Shown one piece after another: positions 51,787 through 60,687 of a stretch of 64,000 nucleotides of DNA. This stretch comes from CAZADA01 sp964526675. Its GTDB lineage: Bacteria; Pseudomonadota; Alphaproteobacteria; Caulobacterales; Maricaulaceae. The position numbers and the translations under genes are program-made. The notes under the pieces were generated by a model. The model saw nothing but the letters and a program-made list of their open reading frames with translations. It was not told the DNA's origin and did no database searches. The number at the start of each line of letters is the position of its first letter. The stretch's first letter is position 1. Location: contig CAZGLY010000001.1 of the NCBI GenBank assembly GCA_964526675.1, positions 62,001-126,000 of the forward strand. The letters run 5' to 3'.

Positions 51787-52509
51787 TCAGGCGCGCCGCA
51801 GCTGCGTCAGCGTCACGGCTTGGCGCAACCGAAAGCCGAGACGCTCATAGACACGGATCGCCGCGGCGTTGTCCGCATAAGCGTGCAAGAAAGGCGTCTC
51901 GCCCCGGGCCGCAATGTGCGCGGCCGCTGTGGCGGTCAGCACGGCCGCCAAGCCACGCCCGCGAATGTCTGGGTGCGTGCACACGCCGCTGACCTCCGTG
52001 AAGCCGGGCAGCTTCATCCGCTCGCCAGCCATGGCCGCCAAGCGCCCATCAATTTTGACGCCCCAAAACGCGCCGAGATGGTGCGTGCGCGCGAGGAACG
52101 GACCGGGTTCCGTCAACACCGCTAGGGCGCGCATGTCTGCGGCGTCGCCCTCGCCCAGCCGTTCAACGGTCGGATCAGCGGGATCGACCACGCCATCCTC
52201 CGCGATCATCTGGACCCCCGCGGCCCGACGGACCGCCACAAGCCCCGGAGGCACCGGCGGCGCGCCCGCTTGCAGCAAGAAGAGCGATCCGTCCGCCGGC
52301 GCGAGGGCGGCCAACGCCGCAAGACACGCCGGCGTGTCCTCGCGGGCGGCGGCGAACGGCCCCACATCCGGTTGGAACCGACGCGCCAGATCGCCCCCCT
52401 CGGCAAACCGCGCGTGATGCGTCGTCAGCGTGCCCCAAACGGGACGCGCCAACGGATCCGTCGCCTCAACCCCCTCAAGCGCGTTGCGCGCGAGCACCCC
52501 GCTCTCCAT
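51787..52509 (-). CDS. GNAT-family N-acetyltransferase
   Basis: The 240-residue protein has a C-terminal GNAT domain with VKIDGRLAAMAGERM, VCTHPDIRGRGLAAVLTATAA (acetyl-CoA loop RGRGLA) and AIRVYERLGFRLRQ. The N-terminal half (about 1-110) is less typical. It resembles the FR47-like group of GNATs. The substrate is unknown. Two ATGs are possible, at 52521 and 52509; the second has GAGGTGGG upstream and is preferred. The promoter carries two palindromes, described separately, so the gene is probably repressed by a DNA-binding protein. Confidence 0.8.
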   Translation of the reverse strand: MESGVLARNALEGVEATDPLARPVWGTLTTHHARFAEGGDLARRFQPDVGPFAAAREDTPACLAALAALAPADGSLFLLQAGAPPVPPGLVAVRRAAGVQMIAEDGVVDPADPTVERLGEGDAADMRALAVLTEPGPFLARTHHLGAFWGVKIDGRLAAMAGERMKLPGFTEVSGVCTHPDIRGRGLAAVLTATAAAHIAARGETPFLHAYADNAAAIRVYERLGFRLRQAVTLTQLRRA

Positions 52510-52532
52510 GACCCACCTCATCAGCCAATCGC

Positions 52533-52567
52533 ATAACGCGTTATATAGCGTGCTATGTAAGTAACAA
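52533..52567 (-). promoter_or_regulatory. Promoter with double palindromic operator upstream of the GNAT gene
   Basis: On the minus strand TTGTTAC (52567-52561), 11 bp, then GCTATATA (52549-52542) matches the Caulobacter-type promoter. Two palindromes overlap it: ATAGC-GT-GCTAT (52545-52556) over the -10 and spacer, and the perfect 12-bp ATAACGCGTTAT (52533-52544) over the start site. Adjacent palindromes in this place are typical repressor sites. No regulator gene is next to it. Confidence 0.65.
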
Positions 52568-52614
52568 TACCTGCCGTCGCGTCAACGCGACGACGCCCGC
52601 CATGCGGCGCAGAG

Positions 52615-53049
52615 CTACGTCGCGACCGCCGCCATCGCGAAGCGGACCCACATGACCATGAGCACCAGCACGCCCAGCCGATGGGCCAAAAACCGCAGGC
52701 CCACATTGTTGATCGTCACGTGCACCAGCGTGTGCGCAGCACGCGCGCCCACAAACGCCCAGGCCAACAGCGCCTGCAAACCGTCCGCCGCGCCGGGCGC
52801 GAACGCGGCGTGCAACCCCACCAACACGTAGAAGAGGACCGGGATCTCCAGCAGGTTAACGAAGTTGCGCCCCCAGTTTCCGACCCACGCCGGGGGCGGC
52901 GCGCCGGCCTTCGTCTTCACAAAATCCTGCGACAAGGCGCCCCGCGCGCTGGCCACCACGCCCGCGATCGTCATGGCCCAATAGACCGCGAAGGTGAGCC
53001 CCGCCATCGCAAACGCTGCGTAGAGCAACTGAAAATCGTCCGTGTTCAT
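52615..53049 (-). CDS. MAPEG-family membrane protein
   Basis: The 144-residue protein has four hydrophobic helices, matching the MAPEG family, which includes microsomal glutathione transferases. Segments are FQLLYAAFAMAGLTFAVYWAMT, a loop with RNFVNLLEIPVLFYVLV and the motif GARAAHTLVHV typical of MAPEG, and a final hydrophobic helix. The conserved ERxxxN-like patch appears as NLLEIPV. Substrate unknown. It is upstream of the GNAT gene and 155 bp from coaBC on the opposite strand. Confidence 0.82.
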   Translation of the reverse strand: MNTDDFQLLYAAFAMAGLTFAVYWAMTIAGVVASARGALSQDFVKTKAGAPPPAWVGNWGRNFVNLLEIPVLFYVLVGLHAAFAPGAADGLQALLAWAFVGARAAHTLVHVTINNVGLRFLAHRLGVLVLMVMWVRFAMAAVAT

Positions 53050-53203
53050 CCGCCCCTCCCTAAGCGCGCGTGCCGCGCACCGCCTCTTAGCGGATCAAAC
53101 GCCCTGCGCCCATGGTTTGTGCAGAGGCCCCCTCGGCTCCATGTAAACGGGCGGCGCAGGGGTCGGAGGCCCCCCGCGCGCTCGACGGTGAAGGCGCACT
53201 GAG

Positions 53204-54475
53204 ATGGCGAACACAATCGTGGACACGACGAGCCGACGGGTCTTGTTGGTCATCGGCGGGGGCATCGCCGCCTACAAAACGCTTGAGCTGATCCGAGAGC
53301 TCGATCGCCGCGGGATCAAGTCGCGCTGCATCCTCACCGGCGCCGCCAAGCACTTCGTCACGCCGCTTTCGGTGGCGGCCCTCTCGGGCGAAAAAGTCTT
53401 CGACGACCTGTTCTCCCTCACGGACGAGACGGAGATGGGCCACATCGAGCTCTCGCGATCGGCGGATCTCGTGGTTGTGGCGCCCGCCACAGCCGACCTG
53501 ATGGCCAAGGCCGCTGGCGGCCTCGCGACCGACATGGCGACGACGGCGCTCCTCGCGACCGACAAGCCGGTGATGATGGCCCCGGCGATGAATGTCCGCA
53601 TGTGGGAGCATCCCGCGACCCAGCGCAATCTCGCGACCCTGCGCGGCGACGGCGTGATGGTCGTCGGGCCAAATGAGGGCGGCATGGCCTGCGGTGAGTT
53701 TGGGCCCGGCCGCATGGCCGAACCGCTGGAGATCGCCCTGGCGATCGAAGCCTGGTACCGCGCGCACCGTGACTCCGCGTCCCCCGCGGGAGCAGACGAC
53801 CAGCCCCTCGCCGGACAGCGCGTCGTCGTCACCGCCGGCCCGACGCGCGAACCGCTCGATCCCGTGCGGCACCTCACCAACCATTCCTCGGGCGCACAGG
53901 GCTACGCCATCGCCGCCGCCGCAGCCGCCCTTGGCGCCGAGACGATTCTGGTCAGCGGGCCGACATCCCTTGATGCGCCGGACAACGTCACCCGCGTCAA
54001 CGTCGAGACCGCCGTCCAAATGCTGGAGGCCTGCGAGCAGGCGCTGCCGGCCGACGTGTTCATCGCGGTCGCGGCGGTGGCCGATTGGCGTCCCGCCAAC
54101 GCGGCGCCGACCAAACTCAAGCTCAAGGGAAAAACCGCGGCTCCGCCCACGATCGAGCTGGTGGAGAACCCCGACATCCTCAAAACCATCGCCAAACACC
54201 GCAAGCGCCGGCCGGGCTTGGTCATCGGTTTCGCCGCCGAAACACACGACGTGCTGACGCACGCGCGCGCGAAGCGAAAGCGCAAAGGCTGCGATTGGAT
54301 CGTGGCCAACGACGTCTCGGGCGACGTGATGGGGGGAACGGAAAACGCCGTGACGCTGGTGACCGCCGACGGGGAGGAAAGCTGGCCGCGCACGTCGAAA
54401 ACCGCTGTGGCGGAGCGGCTGATGGCGCGGATCGCGGACGCCCGCGCGGCGGCGCTCACGAACGCCGCCGAGTAG
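53204..54475 (+). CDS. coaBC: Bifunctional phosphopantothenoylcysteine decarboxylase/synthetase
   Basis: The 423-residue flavoprotein makes 4'-phosphopantetheine for coenzyme A. The CoaC half has VIGGGIAAYKTLELIREL, PAMNVRMWEHPATQRNL and the catalytic Cys in GGMACGEFGPGRMAE. The CoaB half begins near VVVTAGPTREPLDPVR and has SSGAQGYAIAAAA, AVADWRPANA and a Lys-rich KLKLKGK motif. Length is normal. In Caulobacter-type genomes coaBC lies with ubiE, ubiB and dut, as here. ATG at 53204. Confidence 0.96.
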   Translation: MANTIVDTTSRRVLLVIGGGIAAYKTLELIRELDRRGIKSRCILTGAAKHFVTPLSVAALSGEKVFDDLFSLTDETEMGHIELSRSADLVVVAPATADLMAKAAGGLATDMATTALLATDKPVMMAPAMNVRMWEHPATQRNLATLRGDGVMVVGPNEGGMACGEFGPGRMAEPLEIALAIEAWYRAHRDSASPAGADDQPLAGQRVVVTAGPTREPLDPVRHLTNHSSGAQGYAIAAAAAALGAETILVSGPTSLDAPDNVTRVNVETAVQMLEACEQALPADVFIAVAAVADWRPANAAPTKLKLKGKTAAPPTIELVENPDILKTIAKHRKRRPGLVIGFAAETHDVLTHARAKRKRKGCDWIVANDVSGDVMGGTENAVTLVTADGEESWPRTSKTAVAERLMARIADARAAALTNAAE

Positions 54476-54487
54476 GACGTTGCGGCG

Positions 54488-54751
54488 CTACGCCGCGTCG
54501 CGTTGCGGAAGCGACGACGTTCCCGGTTCCTCGGAAGCCTCACGCCCCGACCCGTCGCCCGTCAACGCCGCGAACGTCTCTTGATGCTTCTTCAGCGCGT
54601 AGGCGTAGGCGCTCGCCGCCGCCTCAGCGACGGCCGCCTCCGCGTCCTGGCCTTTGGCGCGCATGGCGATCGCCGCGCGATGCTCGGCCATGGCGCTTGC
54701 GAACAAGAGCGCGTGATAGCTTTTGATGGATTTGTGGACGGTGGCGGCCAT
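54488..54751 (-). CDS. Small hypothetical helical protein
   Basis: The 87-residue protein is predicted to be mostly helical: MAATVHKSIKSYHALL, then AMAEHRAAIAMRAKGQDAEAAVAEAAASAYAYALKKHQ, and a Gly/Ser/Glu tail. It has no signal peptide and no known motif. It sits between coaBC and dut on the opposite strand, where the GC-rich third-position pattern is consistent with coding. It could be a shadow frame, but length and alanine-helix pattern argue weakly for a real gene. Confidence 0.5.
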   Translation of the reverse strand: MAATVHKSIKSYHALLFASAMAEHRAAIAMRAKGQDAEAAVAEAAASAYAYALKKHQETFAALTGDGSGREASEEPGTSSLPQRDAA

Positions 54752-54869
54752 GGCGCTGTCTCCCCTACCTGTTCGGGCTCTGTCGTGATTCGCCCATCGG
54801 GGGAAGCCGACGGCGCGCTGCTGTGGGAAAGCTGGACGCGCGGGGGGCGACGCAGGTTAACGTCTTCCC

Positions 54870-55367
54870 ATGCTGACGACGAACCCTGCGCCCTTGCTCG
54901 ATCCCGCCGACGCCGAAGGCCCAACGATCGCGGTGAAACCGCTGGATCACTTCCTGGGCTTGGATCTGCCGCGCTATCAGACCGCCGGCGCGGCGGGCAT
55001 GGACCTCTGCGCGGCGCTGCCGGACGCGGAGCCCGCAACCTTGCACCCTGGTCGGCGCGCGCTGATCCCCACCGGCCTGGCGATCGCCCTGCCGGATGGG
55101 TTTGAGGCGCAAGTCCGTCCGCGCTCAGGCCTTGCGCTCAAGCACGGCGTCACGTGCCTCAACGCCCCCGGCACGATCGACGCCGACTATCGGGGCGAGG
55201 TGCGCGTGCTCTTGATCAACCACGGCGAAGCGGACTTCGTCGTGCGACGGGGCGAACGCATCGCTCAGCTCGTCATCGCGCCGGTCGTGCAAGCAAGCTG
55301 GGACGTGGTGACGCTTCTTCCCGCCGCGGCTCGTGGCGCCGGAGGTTTCGGGAGCACGGGCGTCTGA
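54870..55367 (+). CDS. dut: Deoxyuridine 5'-triphosphate nucleotidohydrolase
   Basis: The 165-residue trimeric dUTPase converts dUTP to dUMP and keeps uracil out of DNA. Conserved motifs are AGMDLCAAL, PRSGLALKHGV, GTIDADYRGEVRVLLIN, RIAQLVIAPV and the C-terminal RGAGGFGSTGV with the catalytic Phe. Length is normal. It belongs to the conserved coaBC-dut neighbourhood of alphaproteobacteria. It ends 9 bp before the convergent VIT-type gene. Confidence 0.96.
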   Translation: MLTTNPAPLLDPADAEGPTIAVKPLDHFLGLDLPRYQTAGAAGMDLCAALPDAEPATLHPGRRALIPTGLAIALPDGFEAQVRPRSGLALKHGVTCLNAPGTIDADYRGEVRVLLINHGEADFVVRRGERIAQLVIAPVVQASWDVVTLLPAAARGAGGFGSTGV

Positions 55368-55376
55368 CGCGCGCCG

Positions 55377-56081
55377 TCACACCGCCGCGCCGATGGCGAG
55401 GCCGACCACGCTCGTGACCGCCATGGCGAGCGCGCCCCACAGCATCACACGCGCCACAGCTTTCGCCACGGGCGCGTCGCCGGCGCGGGCGCCCAATCCG
55501 CCCAACGTCGCCAAGCTCACAAGCGAGACGCCGGCCACAGCCGGCCCGATCGCGACCGTCGGCGCCGCCCACGCCGCCAGCAGCGGCGCGCCAGCGCCCG
55601 CGGCGAACGACCCCGCCGACGCGACCGCGGCCTGAACGGGCCGTGCCGCCGTCGTATCGAAAATGTGCAGCTCGTCGCGGGCATGGGCGTCGAGGGCGTC
55701 TTTCGCCATCAACTGCTCCGCGACCCGCCGCGCCAAGGCCGGCTCCACGCCCCGCGCCATGTAGATCTGCGCCAGTTCCTCGCGCTCAAACGCCGGATCA
55801 TCCGCCAGTTCGGCGCGCTCGCGCGCAAGATCCGCCTGCTCGGCGTCGGACTGGGAGCTGACGGAGACATACTCGCCCGCCGCCATGGACATCGCCCCCG
55901 CCACAAGCGCCGCGACGCCGGCGAGGATCACCTCGCCACGGGCCGCGCCGCCGGCGGCCACGCCCACGATGAGGCTCGCGGTCGAAACCACGCCGTCATT
56001 GGCGCCAAGGATCGCCGGACGCAGCCAGCCCAAGCGCGTGACCACGTGGCGTTCGCGATGACGTTCACTGCGGCGCGACAT
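55377..56081 (-). CDS. VIT1/CCC1-family transporter
   Basis: The 234-residue protein matches the VIT/CCC1 family of vacuolar iron and manganese transporters. It has GANDGVVSTASLIVGV near residue 27 and AMSMAAGEYVSVSSQ (Met/Gly ion-binding segment). A cytoplasmic acidic helical loop with REELAQIYMARGV follows, then further hydrophobic helices. The role in bacteria is probably Fe or Mn export. The ATG at 56081 gives the family N-terminus; 28 upstream open codons are rejected. It is divergent from cysK. Confidence 0.86.
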   Translation of the reverse strand: MSRRSERHRERHVVTRLGWLRPAILGANDGVVSTASLIVGVAAGGAARGEVILAGVAALVAGAMSMAAGEYVSVSSQSDAEQADLARERAELADDPAFEREELAQIYMARGVEPALARRVAEQLMAKDALDAHARDELHIFDTTAARPVQAAVASAGSFAAGAGAPLLAAWAAPTVAIGPAVAGVSLVSLATLGGLGARAGDAPVAKAVARVMLWGALAMAVTSVVGLAIGAAV

Positions 56082-56245
56082 CAGCCCCCTCCTGAATTCC
56101 TGCGGCTCGCGGGGACTATACCCCCGACCGTTCACGCCCGCGCGACAGCCGCCCGCGCGCGCCATTGGCCCATCTCCGACGGCGCCTTAGGGTCAAGCGC
56201 CAACCGTCCTCGCCCCGTCCACACGAAGCTCTTCAGGAACACGCC

Positions 56246-57226
56246 ATGACCGACACCCTCGCACCCGCCGGCGTCCACGCGCGCCCGCGTCCCCATGGGC
56301 GCGTCTATGACAGCATCGTCGACACCATCGGCGCCACGCCGCTGGTGCGTCTCAACGCGTTGGCCAAAGAGCATGGCGCGAAGGCGGAGGTCCTGGCCAA
56401 ACTCGAATTCTTCAACCCGCTGGCCAGCGTGAAGGACCGTATCGGCCTCGCCATGATTGAAGCGCTGGAGGCCGACGGCCGGCTGAAGCCCGGCGGGATC
56501 ATCGTGGAGCCGACGTCCGGCAACACCGGCATCGGGTTGGCGTTCGTCGGCGCCACCAAGGGCTATCGCGTGATCCTGTGCATGCCCGACAGCATGTCGA
56601 TTGAGCGGCGCAAGATGCTCGCCCTCCTCGGCGCAGAGCTCGAGCTCACGCCCGCCGAGGACGGCGTCAAGGGCGCCATCGCCAAAGCCGAGGAGATCGC
56701 CGCGAACAACCCCAACGCCGTGATCCCGGGGCAGTTCGAGAACCCGGCCAACCCCGCCATTCACGAGGCGACAACCGCTGAGGAGATCTGGACCGACACC
56801 GGGGGACGGTTTGACGCGTTCGTGTCTGGCATCGGCACCGGCGGTACGATCACCGGCTGTGCGCGCGTCTTCAAGAAGCGCGATCCCGCCATCCGCATCA
56901 TCGCCGTGGAGCCCGCCGACAGCCCCGTCCTCTCCGGCGGCGAACCGGGCAAGCACAAAATCCAAGGCATTGGCACGGGGTTCATCCCCGCGAATGTCGA
57001 CACGACCCTGCTCGACGAGGTCGTCACCGTCACCAACGAGGAAAGCTTTGAGATCGCGCGCGCGGCGGCGCGGCTTGATGGGCTTCCGGTTGGGATCTCC
57101 TCCGGCGCGGCGCTCTCCGCCGCGCTTCGCGTGGCGACGCGCGACGACATGGCGGGCAAACGGGTTGTCGTGATCATCCCGTCCTTTGCGGAACGCTATC
57201 TCTCCACCGCCCTCTTTGAAGACTAG
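56246..57226 (+). CDS. cysK: Cysteine synthase A
   Basis: The 326-residue PLP enzyme joins O-acetylserine and sulfide to form cysteine. The PLP Lys is in FFNPLASVKDRIGLAM near residue 50, the substrate loop in EPTSGNTGIGLAF, and the phosphate loop in SGIGTGGTITG. Near the C-terminus it has a PVGISSGAA loop and ends normally. The ATG at 56246 is chosen over 27 upstream open codons. It is next to no other cys gene; the CysN-like gene is 42 kb away. Confidence 0.94.
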   Translation: MTDTLAPAGVHARPRPHGRVYDSIVDTIGATPLVRLNALAKEHGAKAEVLAKLEFFNPLASVKDRIGLAMIEALEADGRLKPGGIIVEPTSGNTGIGLAFVGATKGYRVILCMPDSMSIERRKMLALLGAELELTPAEDGVKGAIAKAEEIAANNPNAVIPGQFENPANPAIHEATTAEEIWTDTGGRFDAFVSGIGTGGTITGCARVFKKRDPAIRIIAVEPADSPVLSGGEPGKHKIQGIGTGFIPANVDTTLLDEVVTVTNEESFEIARAAARLDGLPVGISSGAALSAALRVATRDDMAGKRVVVIIPSFAERYLSTALFED

Positions 57227-57270
57227 TCGCTGCGGGCGACGACAACGCACGGCAAGCGACGGCGACCATC

Positions 57271-57963
57271 ATGGCCCTTGCAGAAATCATCGCCATCGCG
57301 TCCGCGTTGATCGCGGTCGCGTCTCTCGTGTTCAACGCGCTGATTGTGCGCCGCCAGCAGACCATGGCGTTTGAGGGCCTCAAGCTGAGTCTCGACAGCG
57401 ACGTCTTGGCTTGGGGCCGCCACGCCGTGGACGCCATCGCGGATGCGGAACGCTTCGCCGCCTCGACCGGTTTCGCCGACGACCCCAAAAGCGCGGGACG
57501 CGAGCAGACGCGCATTGCGCTGCATTTGTCGGCCCTGGCGGACCAGGGCCGGTTCTACTTTCCCAACATCGATGTCGGCGACGACCATGGCCGCGACAAA
57601 TGGGCGGCCTTTCGCGGCCATCGTCCGCCGATCATTCACGCGATCGTTTTCGCTCATTACGCCATCAAGAAGTTCGACCCGCGCGACGCCGACGCCTTGG
57701 GCCCGATGTGCGCGCTGCTGTTCCGGTGCCGCCGGTTGGTCGTGTCGGAGATCCAGTCGGCGATCGATCCACGACGGCGCGCCAAAACCTTCTCCGAGCT
57801 GTCCGAAGCGAAGCAGGACTCCGTGGGCGCAAGCATCAAAGAGGCGGCGGAGTTGGCGGTGGAGCTCGAGGCACTACACCCTGGTGTGTTGGAAGAGCAC
57901 AGCGACCGCGTGGACATCCACGCAGCGGTGCGAGCAGCAGCGCGTGCGGCGAGCGCATCCTAA
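57271..57963 (+). CDS. Hypothetical membrane-anchored protein
   Basis: The 230-residue protein starts with a hydrophobic helix (EIIAIASALIAVASLVFNALIV) and then a long soluble, mostly helical part, with LSALADQGRFYFPNIDVG and FRGHRPPIIHAIVFAHYAIKKFD. Members of similar size with this N-terminal anchor are annotated as unknown in proteobacteria. No catalytic motif is visible. It is 44 bp after cysK and 35 bp before the next gene, so the three may be co-transcribed. Confidence 0.6.
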   Translation: MALAEIIAIASALIAVASLVFNALIVRRQQTMAFEGLKLSLDSDVLAWGRHAVDAIADAERFAASTGFADDPKSAGREQTRIALHLSALADQGRFYFPNIDVGDDHGRDKWAAFRGHRPPIIHAIVFAHYAIKKFDPRDADALGPMCALLFRCRRLVVSEIQSAIDPRRRAKTFSELSEAKQDSVGASIKEAAELAVELEALHPGVLEEHSDRVDIHAAVRAAARAASAS

Positions 57964-57998
57964 AATCGGTGGCTAACGTCCACGAACGCTCGACGCAC

Positions 57999-58424
57999 AT
58001 GCGCTTCGTGCGTCCCGTGATCGCCTTCTTGGCGGCGGCCGCGGCAGCCGCCGTCACGGGCATCGCGCTCCTCACAGCGCTCGACATCGCCAACGGTCAT
58101 CACCGAGGGACGCCGGCGGAAACGGCCGCGCAAGCGGCGAGCCTGTCGGTTGTTCTGTTTGGCTACATCCTCGCACTGGCCTCGCTGCCGGCGATCGCGC
58201 TCACCTGGCTCGCCCACGGGGTCCGCGCGCCGCGGCCATGGACGGACATGCTGGTCGGCGCGGCGCTCCCGGTGATTGTGTTCACCACGATTTTCGCCCT
58301 GGCGACCCGGGAGTTCTTGCTGTTTTCGCCCCGGACCTGGCGGAGCATGGGCCCTTTGTGCGCGGCGGGAGCGGTGGGCGGTTTGGTCTACGCGACGATG
58401 CTCGGTCCCCGCACGCGACGCTGA
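57999..58424 (+). CDS. Hypothetical integral membrane protein
   Basis: The 141-residue protein has four hydrophobic helices (residues about 5-27, 46-70, 83-103, 118-135), separated by short loops with Arg and His. No known family is recognised. The start ATG at 57999 begins the first helix directly; the longer upstream open frame overlaps the preceding gene in another frame and is rejected. It ends 45 bp before the moeB-like gene. Confidence 0.6.
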   Translation: MRFVRPVIAFLAAAAAAAVTGIALLTALDIANGHHRGTPAETAAQAASLSVVLFGYILALASLPAIALTWLAHGVRAPRPWTDMLVGAALPVIVFTTIFALATREFLLFSPRTWRSMGPLCAAGAVGGLVYATMLGPRTRR

Positions 58425-58469
58425 GCAAAGCGCGGCGCGCCGATCGACACCAGCCCGCGCGCGTCTTAC

Positions 58470-59312
58470 ATGCCGGCCATGCCGCTCACGTCGGACCAAC
58501 TCGAACGCTACGCCCGCCACATCGTGCTCAAGGAAGTCGGCGGCCCGGGTCAGCGCGCTCTGCGCGACGCGCGGGTGCTGATTGTGGGGGTGGGCGGGCT
58601 TGGATCGCCAGCAGCGCTTTACCTCGCGGCGGCGGGCGTCGGCGTGCTCGGCCTGGCCGACCCCGACGGCGTGAGCCTCAGCAATCTGCAGCGTCAGATC
58701 GCGTTCCGGACCCAAGACGTCGGAACGCCCAAACCGCAGGCCGCCGGACAGGCACTCCGCGCCCTCAATCCGGACGTCGAGGCGATTGCGATCAATCAAG
58801 CGATCACGTCCGAGAACGCCGAAGCGGTGATCCGCGACTATGACCTCGTGGTGGAGGGGGTGGACAGCTTCGCGGCCCGCTTTGTCGTGAATGACGCGTG
58901 CTACGCGGCGGAGCGGGCGCTGGTGTCCGGCGCGGTCGGGCGGTGGACGGGGCAAGTGTCTGTTTTTAAGGCGGGTTTGACCAAAGGCCGCGCACCGGAC
59001 GCGCGGTGGCCGTGCTACCGATGTCTGACGCCGGAAGAGCCGCCGGAAGCGGACGACTGCGCCCGCGCGGGCATTGTCGGCGCGCTCACCGGCGTGATCG
59101 GCGCGGCCATGGCGCTCGAAGCCATCAAGGAAATCGCGGGCGCGGGCGACACCCTGGCGGGACGGCTGCTCATCTATGAGGGATTGGCCGGCGCCGCGCG
59201 CACCATCGCGCTCCCCGCGGACGCGAAGTGCCCTCTGTGCGGCGACCCAAAATCGGCCAGAAACCCAGGGGATGATCATGACCGACCGCCGTTGCGCGGC
59301 GCCGCGGAATGA
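58470..59312 (+). CDS. HesA/MoeB/ThiF-family adenylyltransferase
   Basis: The 280-residue protein activates a ubiquitin-like sulfur carrier (MoaD or ThiS) by adenylation. Markers are ERYARHIVLKEVGGPGQ, the nucleotide loop VGVGGLGSPAALYLAAAGVG, DPDGVSLSNLQRQ, and the paired zinc cysteines CYRC and CPLC. It resembles MoeB more than ThiF in length and in the AGIVGALTGVIGAAMALEAIKEI segment. No rhodanese tail is present. ATG at 58470; a second in-frame ATG lies three codons later. Confidence 0.88.
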   Translation: MPAMPLTSDQLERYARHIVLKEVGGPGQRALRDARVLIVGVGGLGSPAALYLAAAGVGVLGLADPDGVSLSNLQRQIAFRTQDVGTPKPQAAGQALRALNPDVEAIAINQAITSENAEAVIRDYDLVVEGVDSFAARFVVNDACYAAERALVSGAVGRWTGQVSVFKAGLTKGRAPDARWPCYRCLTPEEPPEADDCARAGIVGALTGVIGAAMALEAIKEIAGAGDTLAGRLLIYEGLAGAARTIALPADAKCPLCGDPKSARNPGDDHDRPPLRGAAE

Positions 59313-59337
59313 ACCGCAGTTTCTCACTCGCTTCGGC

Positions 59338-59367
59338 TTGTCGCGCTGAGTTTTGGAGAGGTATACG
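59338..59367 (+). promoter_or_regulatory. Possible promoter of the FkbM methyltransferase gene
   Basis: TTGTCG (59338-59343) and TATACG (59362-59367) are separated by 18 bp, about 78 bp before the ATG. The spacing suits a housekeeping sigma factor. The -10 is weak at its last positions. Confidence 0.4.
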
Positions 59368-59444
59368 AGGATCCCGGGCCGCCGCGCGAGTGCCTTGGCT
59401 GGGGTTGGACCTCAGCGGCTTCGGCCCCAACCAGGGGACGGCTA

Positions 59445-60233
59445 ATGAAGCGCATGATTCAAAAGACGGTATTTGAATTCTTTGATCGATTTACGCCGCG
59501 GGTGTCACATTCCTTGCGGATGGCCAAAGCGGTGCATCCCGGCTCAAGCGAGCCCGAAATCAATCACATCGTCGACTTTATCGACTCCAGTAAAGACGCG
59601 GTGGACATTGGCGCCCATCGCGGCGTCTACGCCATGGTCATGGCGAAGCGTGCGCGCCGGGTTCACGCCCTCGAGCCGCATCCGAGGCTGTATCGGTATT
59701 TGACGCGGGTGATGCCGCGCAATGTGAAAGTCTACAATCTGGCCGCGTCCGACCAGAAGAGCGTGCTTGACCTCCACATCCCGCGCGGCGGCGGCTATTT
59801 CGGCCTTGGCCAGGGCACGCTCGAGAACCCGGACTATTTCGACTCCAACAACAAAGTCGTGTCCGAGGAAGTGCGCGCCGAGCCCCTGGACGACACGCTC
59901 GACACGCCGATCGGCTTCATCAAGATCGATGTCGAAGGACACGAGCCCAGCGCGATCCGCGGCGCCCTCGGCCTGATCAGCGCGCACAAGCCGACGATTT
60001 TGGTCGAGATCGTCAAACGCAATGGCGAGTCCAAGATGGACGACATCCGCGGCTTGCTGACGCCCCTAGGCTATCAGGGCTACTTCCTCAATGACGGCCG
60101 CTGGCGTCCCTTGGCCGAATTCAGCTTCGACGAGTACCAAGCCCCCGGAAGCCAATTCGACGCGGACAAGCCGTTCGTGAACAACTTCCTGTTCACGGTC
60201 CAGAGTCTGGACGCGTCCGCCGCCGCCAACTAA
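59445..60233 (+). CDS. FkbM-family methyltransferase
   Basis: The 262-residue protein matches the FkbM family of SAM-dependent O-methyltransferases. It has the SAM loop AVDIGAHRGVYAMVMAK, VHALEPHPRLYRYL, and the family's IGFIKIDVEGHEPSAIRGA near residue 160. Such genes often methylate sugars in surface glycans or lipid head groups. The first codons are less GC-rich than the neighbours. It has its own candidate promoter and is not in an operon with moeB. Confidence 0.88.
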   Translation: MKRMIQKTVFEFFDRFTPRVSHSLRMAKAVHPGSSEPEINHIVDFIDSSKDAVDIGAHRGVYAMVMAKRARRVHALEPHPRLYRYLTRVMPRNVKVYNLAASDQKSVLDLHIPRGGGYFGLGQGTLENPDYFDSNNKVVSEEVRAEPLDDTLDTPIGFIKIDVEGHEPSAIRGALGLISAHKPTILVEIVKRNGESKMDDIRGLLTPLGYQGYFLNDGRWRPLAEFSFDEYQAPGSQFDADKPFVNNFLFTVQSLDASAAAN

Positions 60234-60267
60234 GGGCCCGACGACGGCGGGCGCGCGCCAGCGCGCT

Positions 60268-60687
60268 TTAGCCCTCCGCCTCTTCCGTGGCGGCCTCCTC
60301 CGCCGGAGCCGCGTCCGGATTGCGGAAACGCAGTTTGGCGCGCCCGCCGCGCGTTGGGACGTGGAGTTTCATCTCGTACGTGTCGCCGCCCAGGCTCAGC
60401 CGCGCGTCCGCGTCATCCGCAAGGGCGGTCGCCGCCGCTCGCGCAAGGGCTTGCAGCGCCACGTCGCCCGCACCGTCGCCGTCCAGTCCGCCATCCAACG
60501 CACGGTCAAGCTCCCGCGACTTCTCGGGATTGCCGGCCGCGCCGGCGCGGGGGAAGCGCACATCCACCCACTCGCCCGATTCAGCGCGCGTGCGCAGCTC
60601 AGGAACCGCGAGTTCGAGAAGAGCGTCGGCATCACCGTTCGGGCGCAGTTCGTTTAGGCGCGCTTTCAGCGCGTCGTCATCAATCAT
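60268..60687 (-). CDS. Hypothetical acidic protein
   Basis: The 139-residue protein is acidic and Ala-rich, with LNELRPNGDADALLELAVPELRTRAES at the start, a Gly/Asp-rich middle and a basic strand-rich piece (TYEMKLHVPTRGGRAKLRF) near the end. No signal peptide, membrane helix or known motif is present. It lies alone between the FkbM gene (convergent) and the dehydrogenase gene. Confidence 0.55.
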   Translation of the reverse strand: MIDDDALKARLNELRPNGDADALLELAVPELRTRAESGEWVDVRFPRAGAAGNPEKSRELDRALDGGLDGDGAGDVALQALARAAATALADDADARLSLGGDTYEMKLHVPTRGGRAKLRFRNPDAAPAEEAATEEAEG

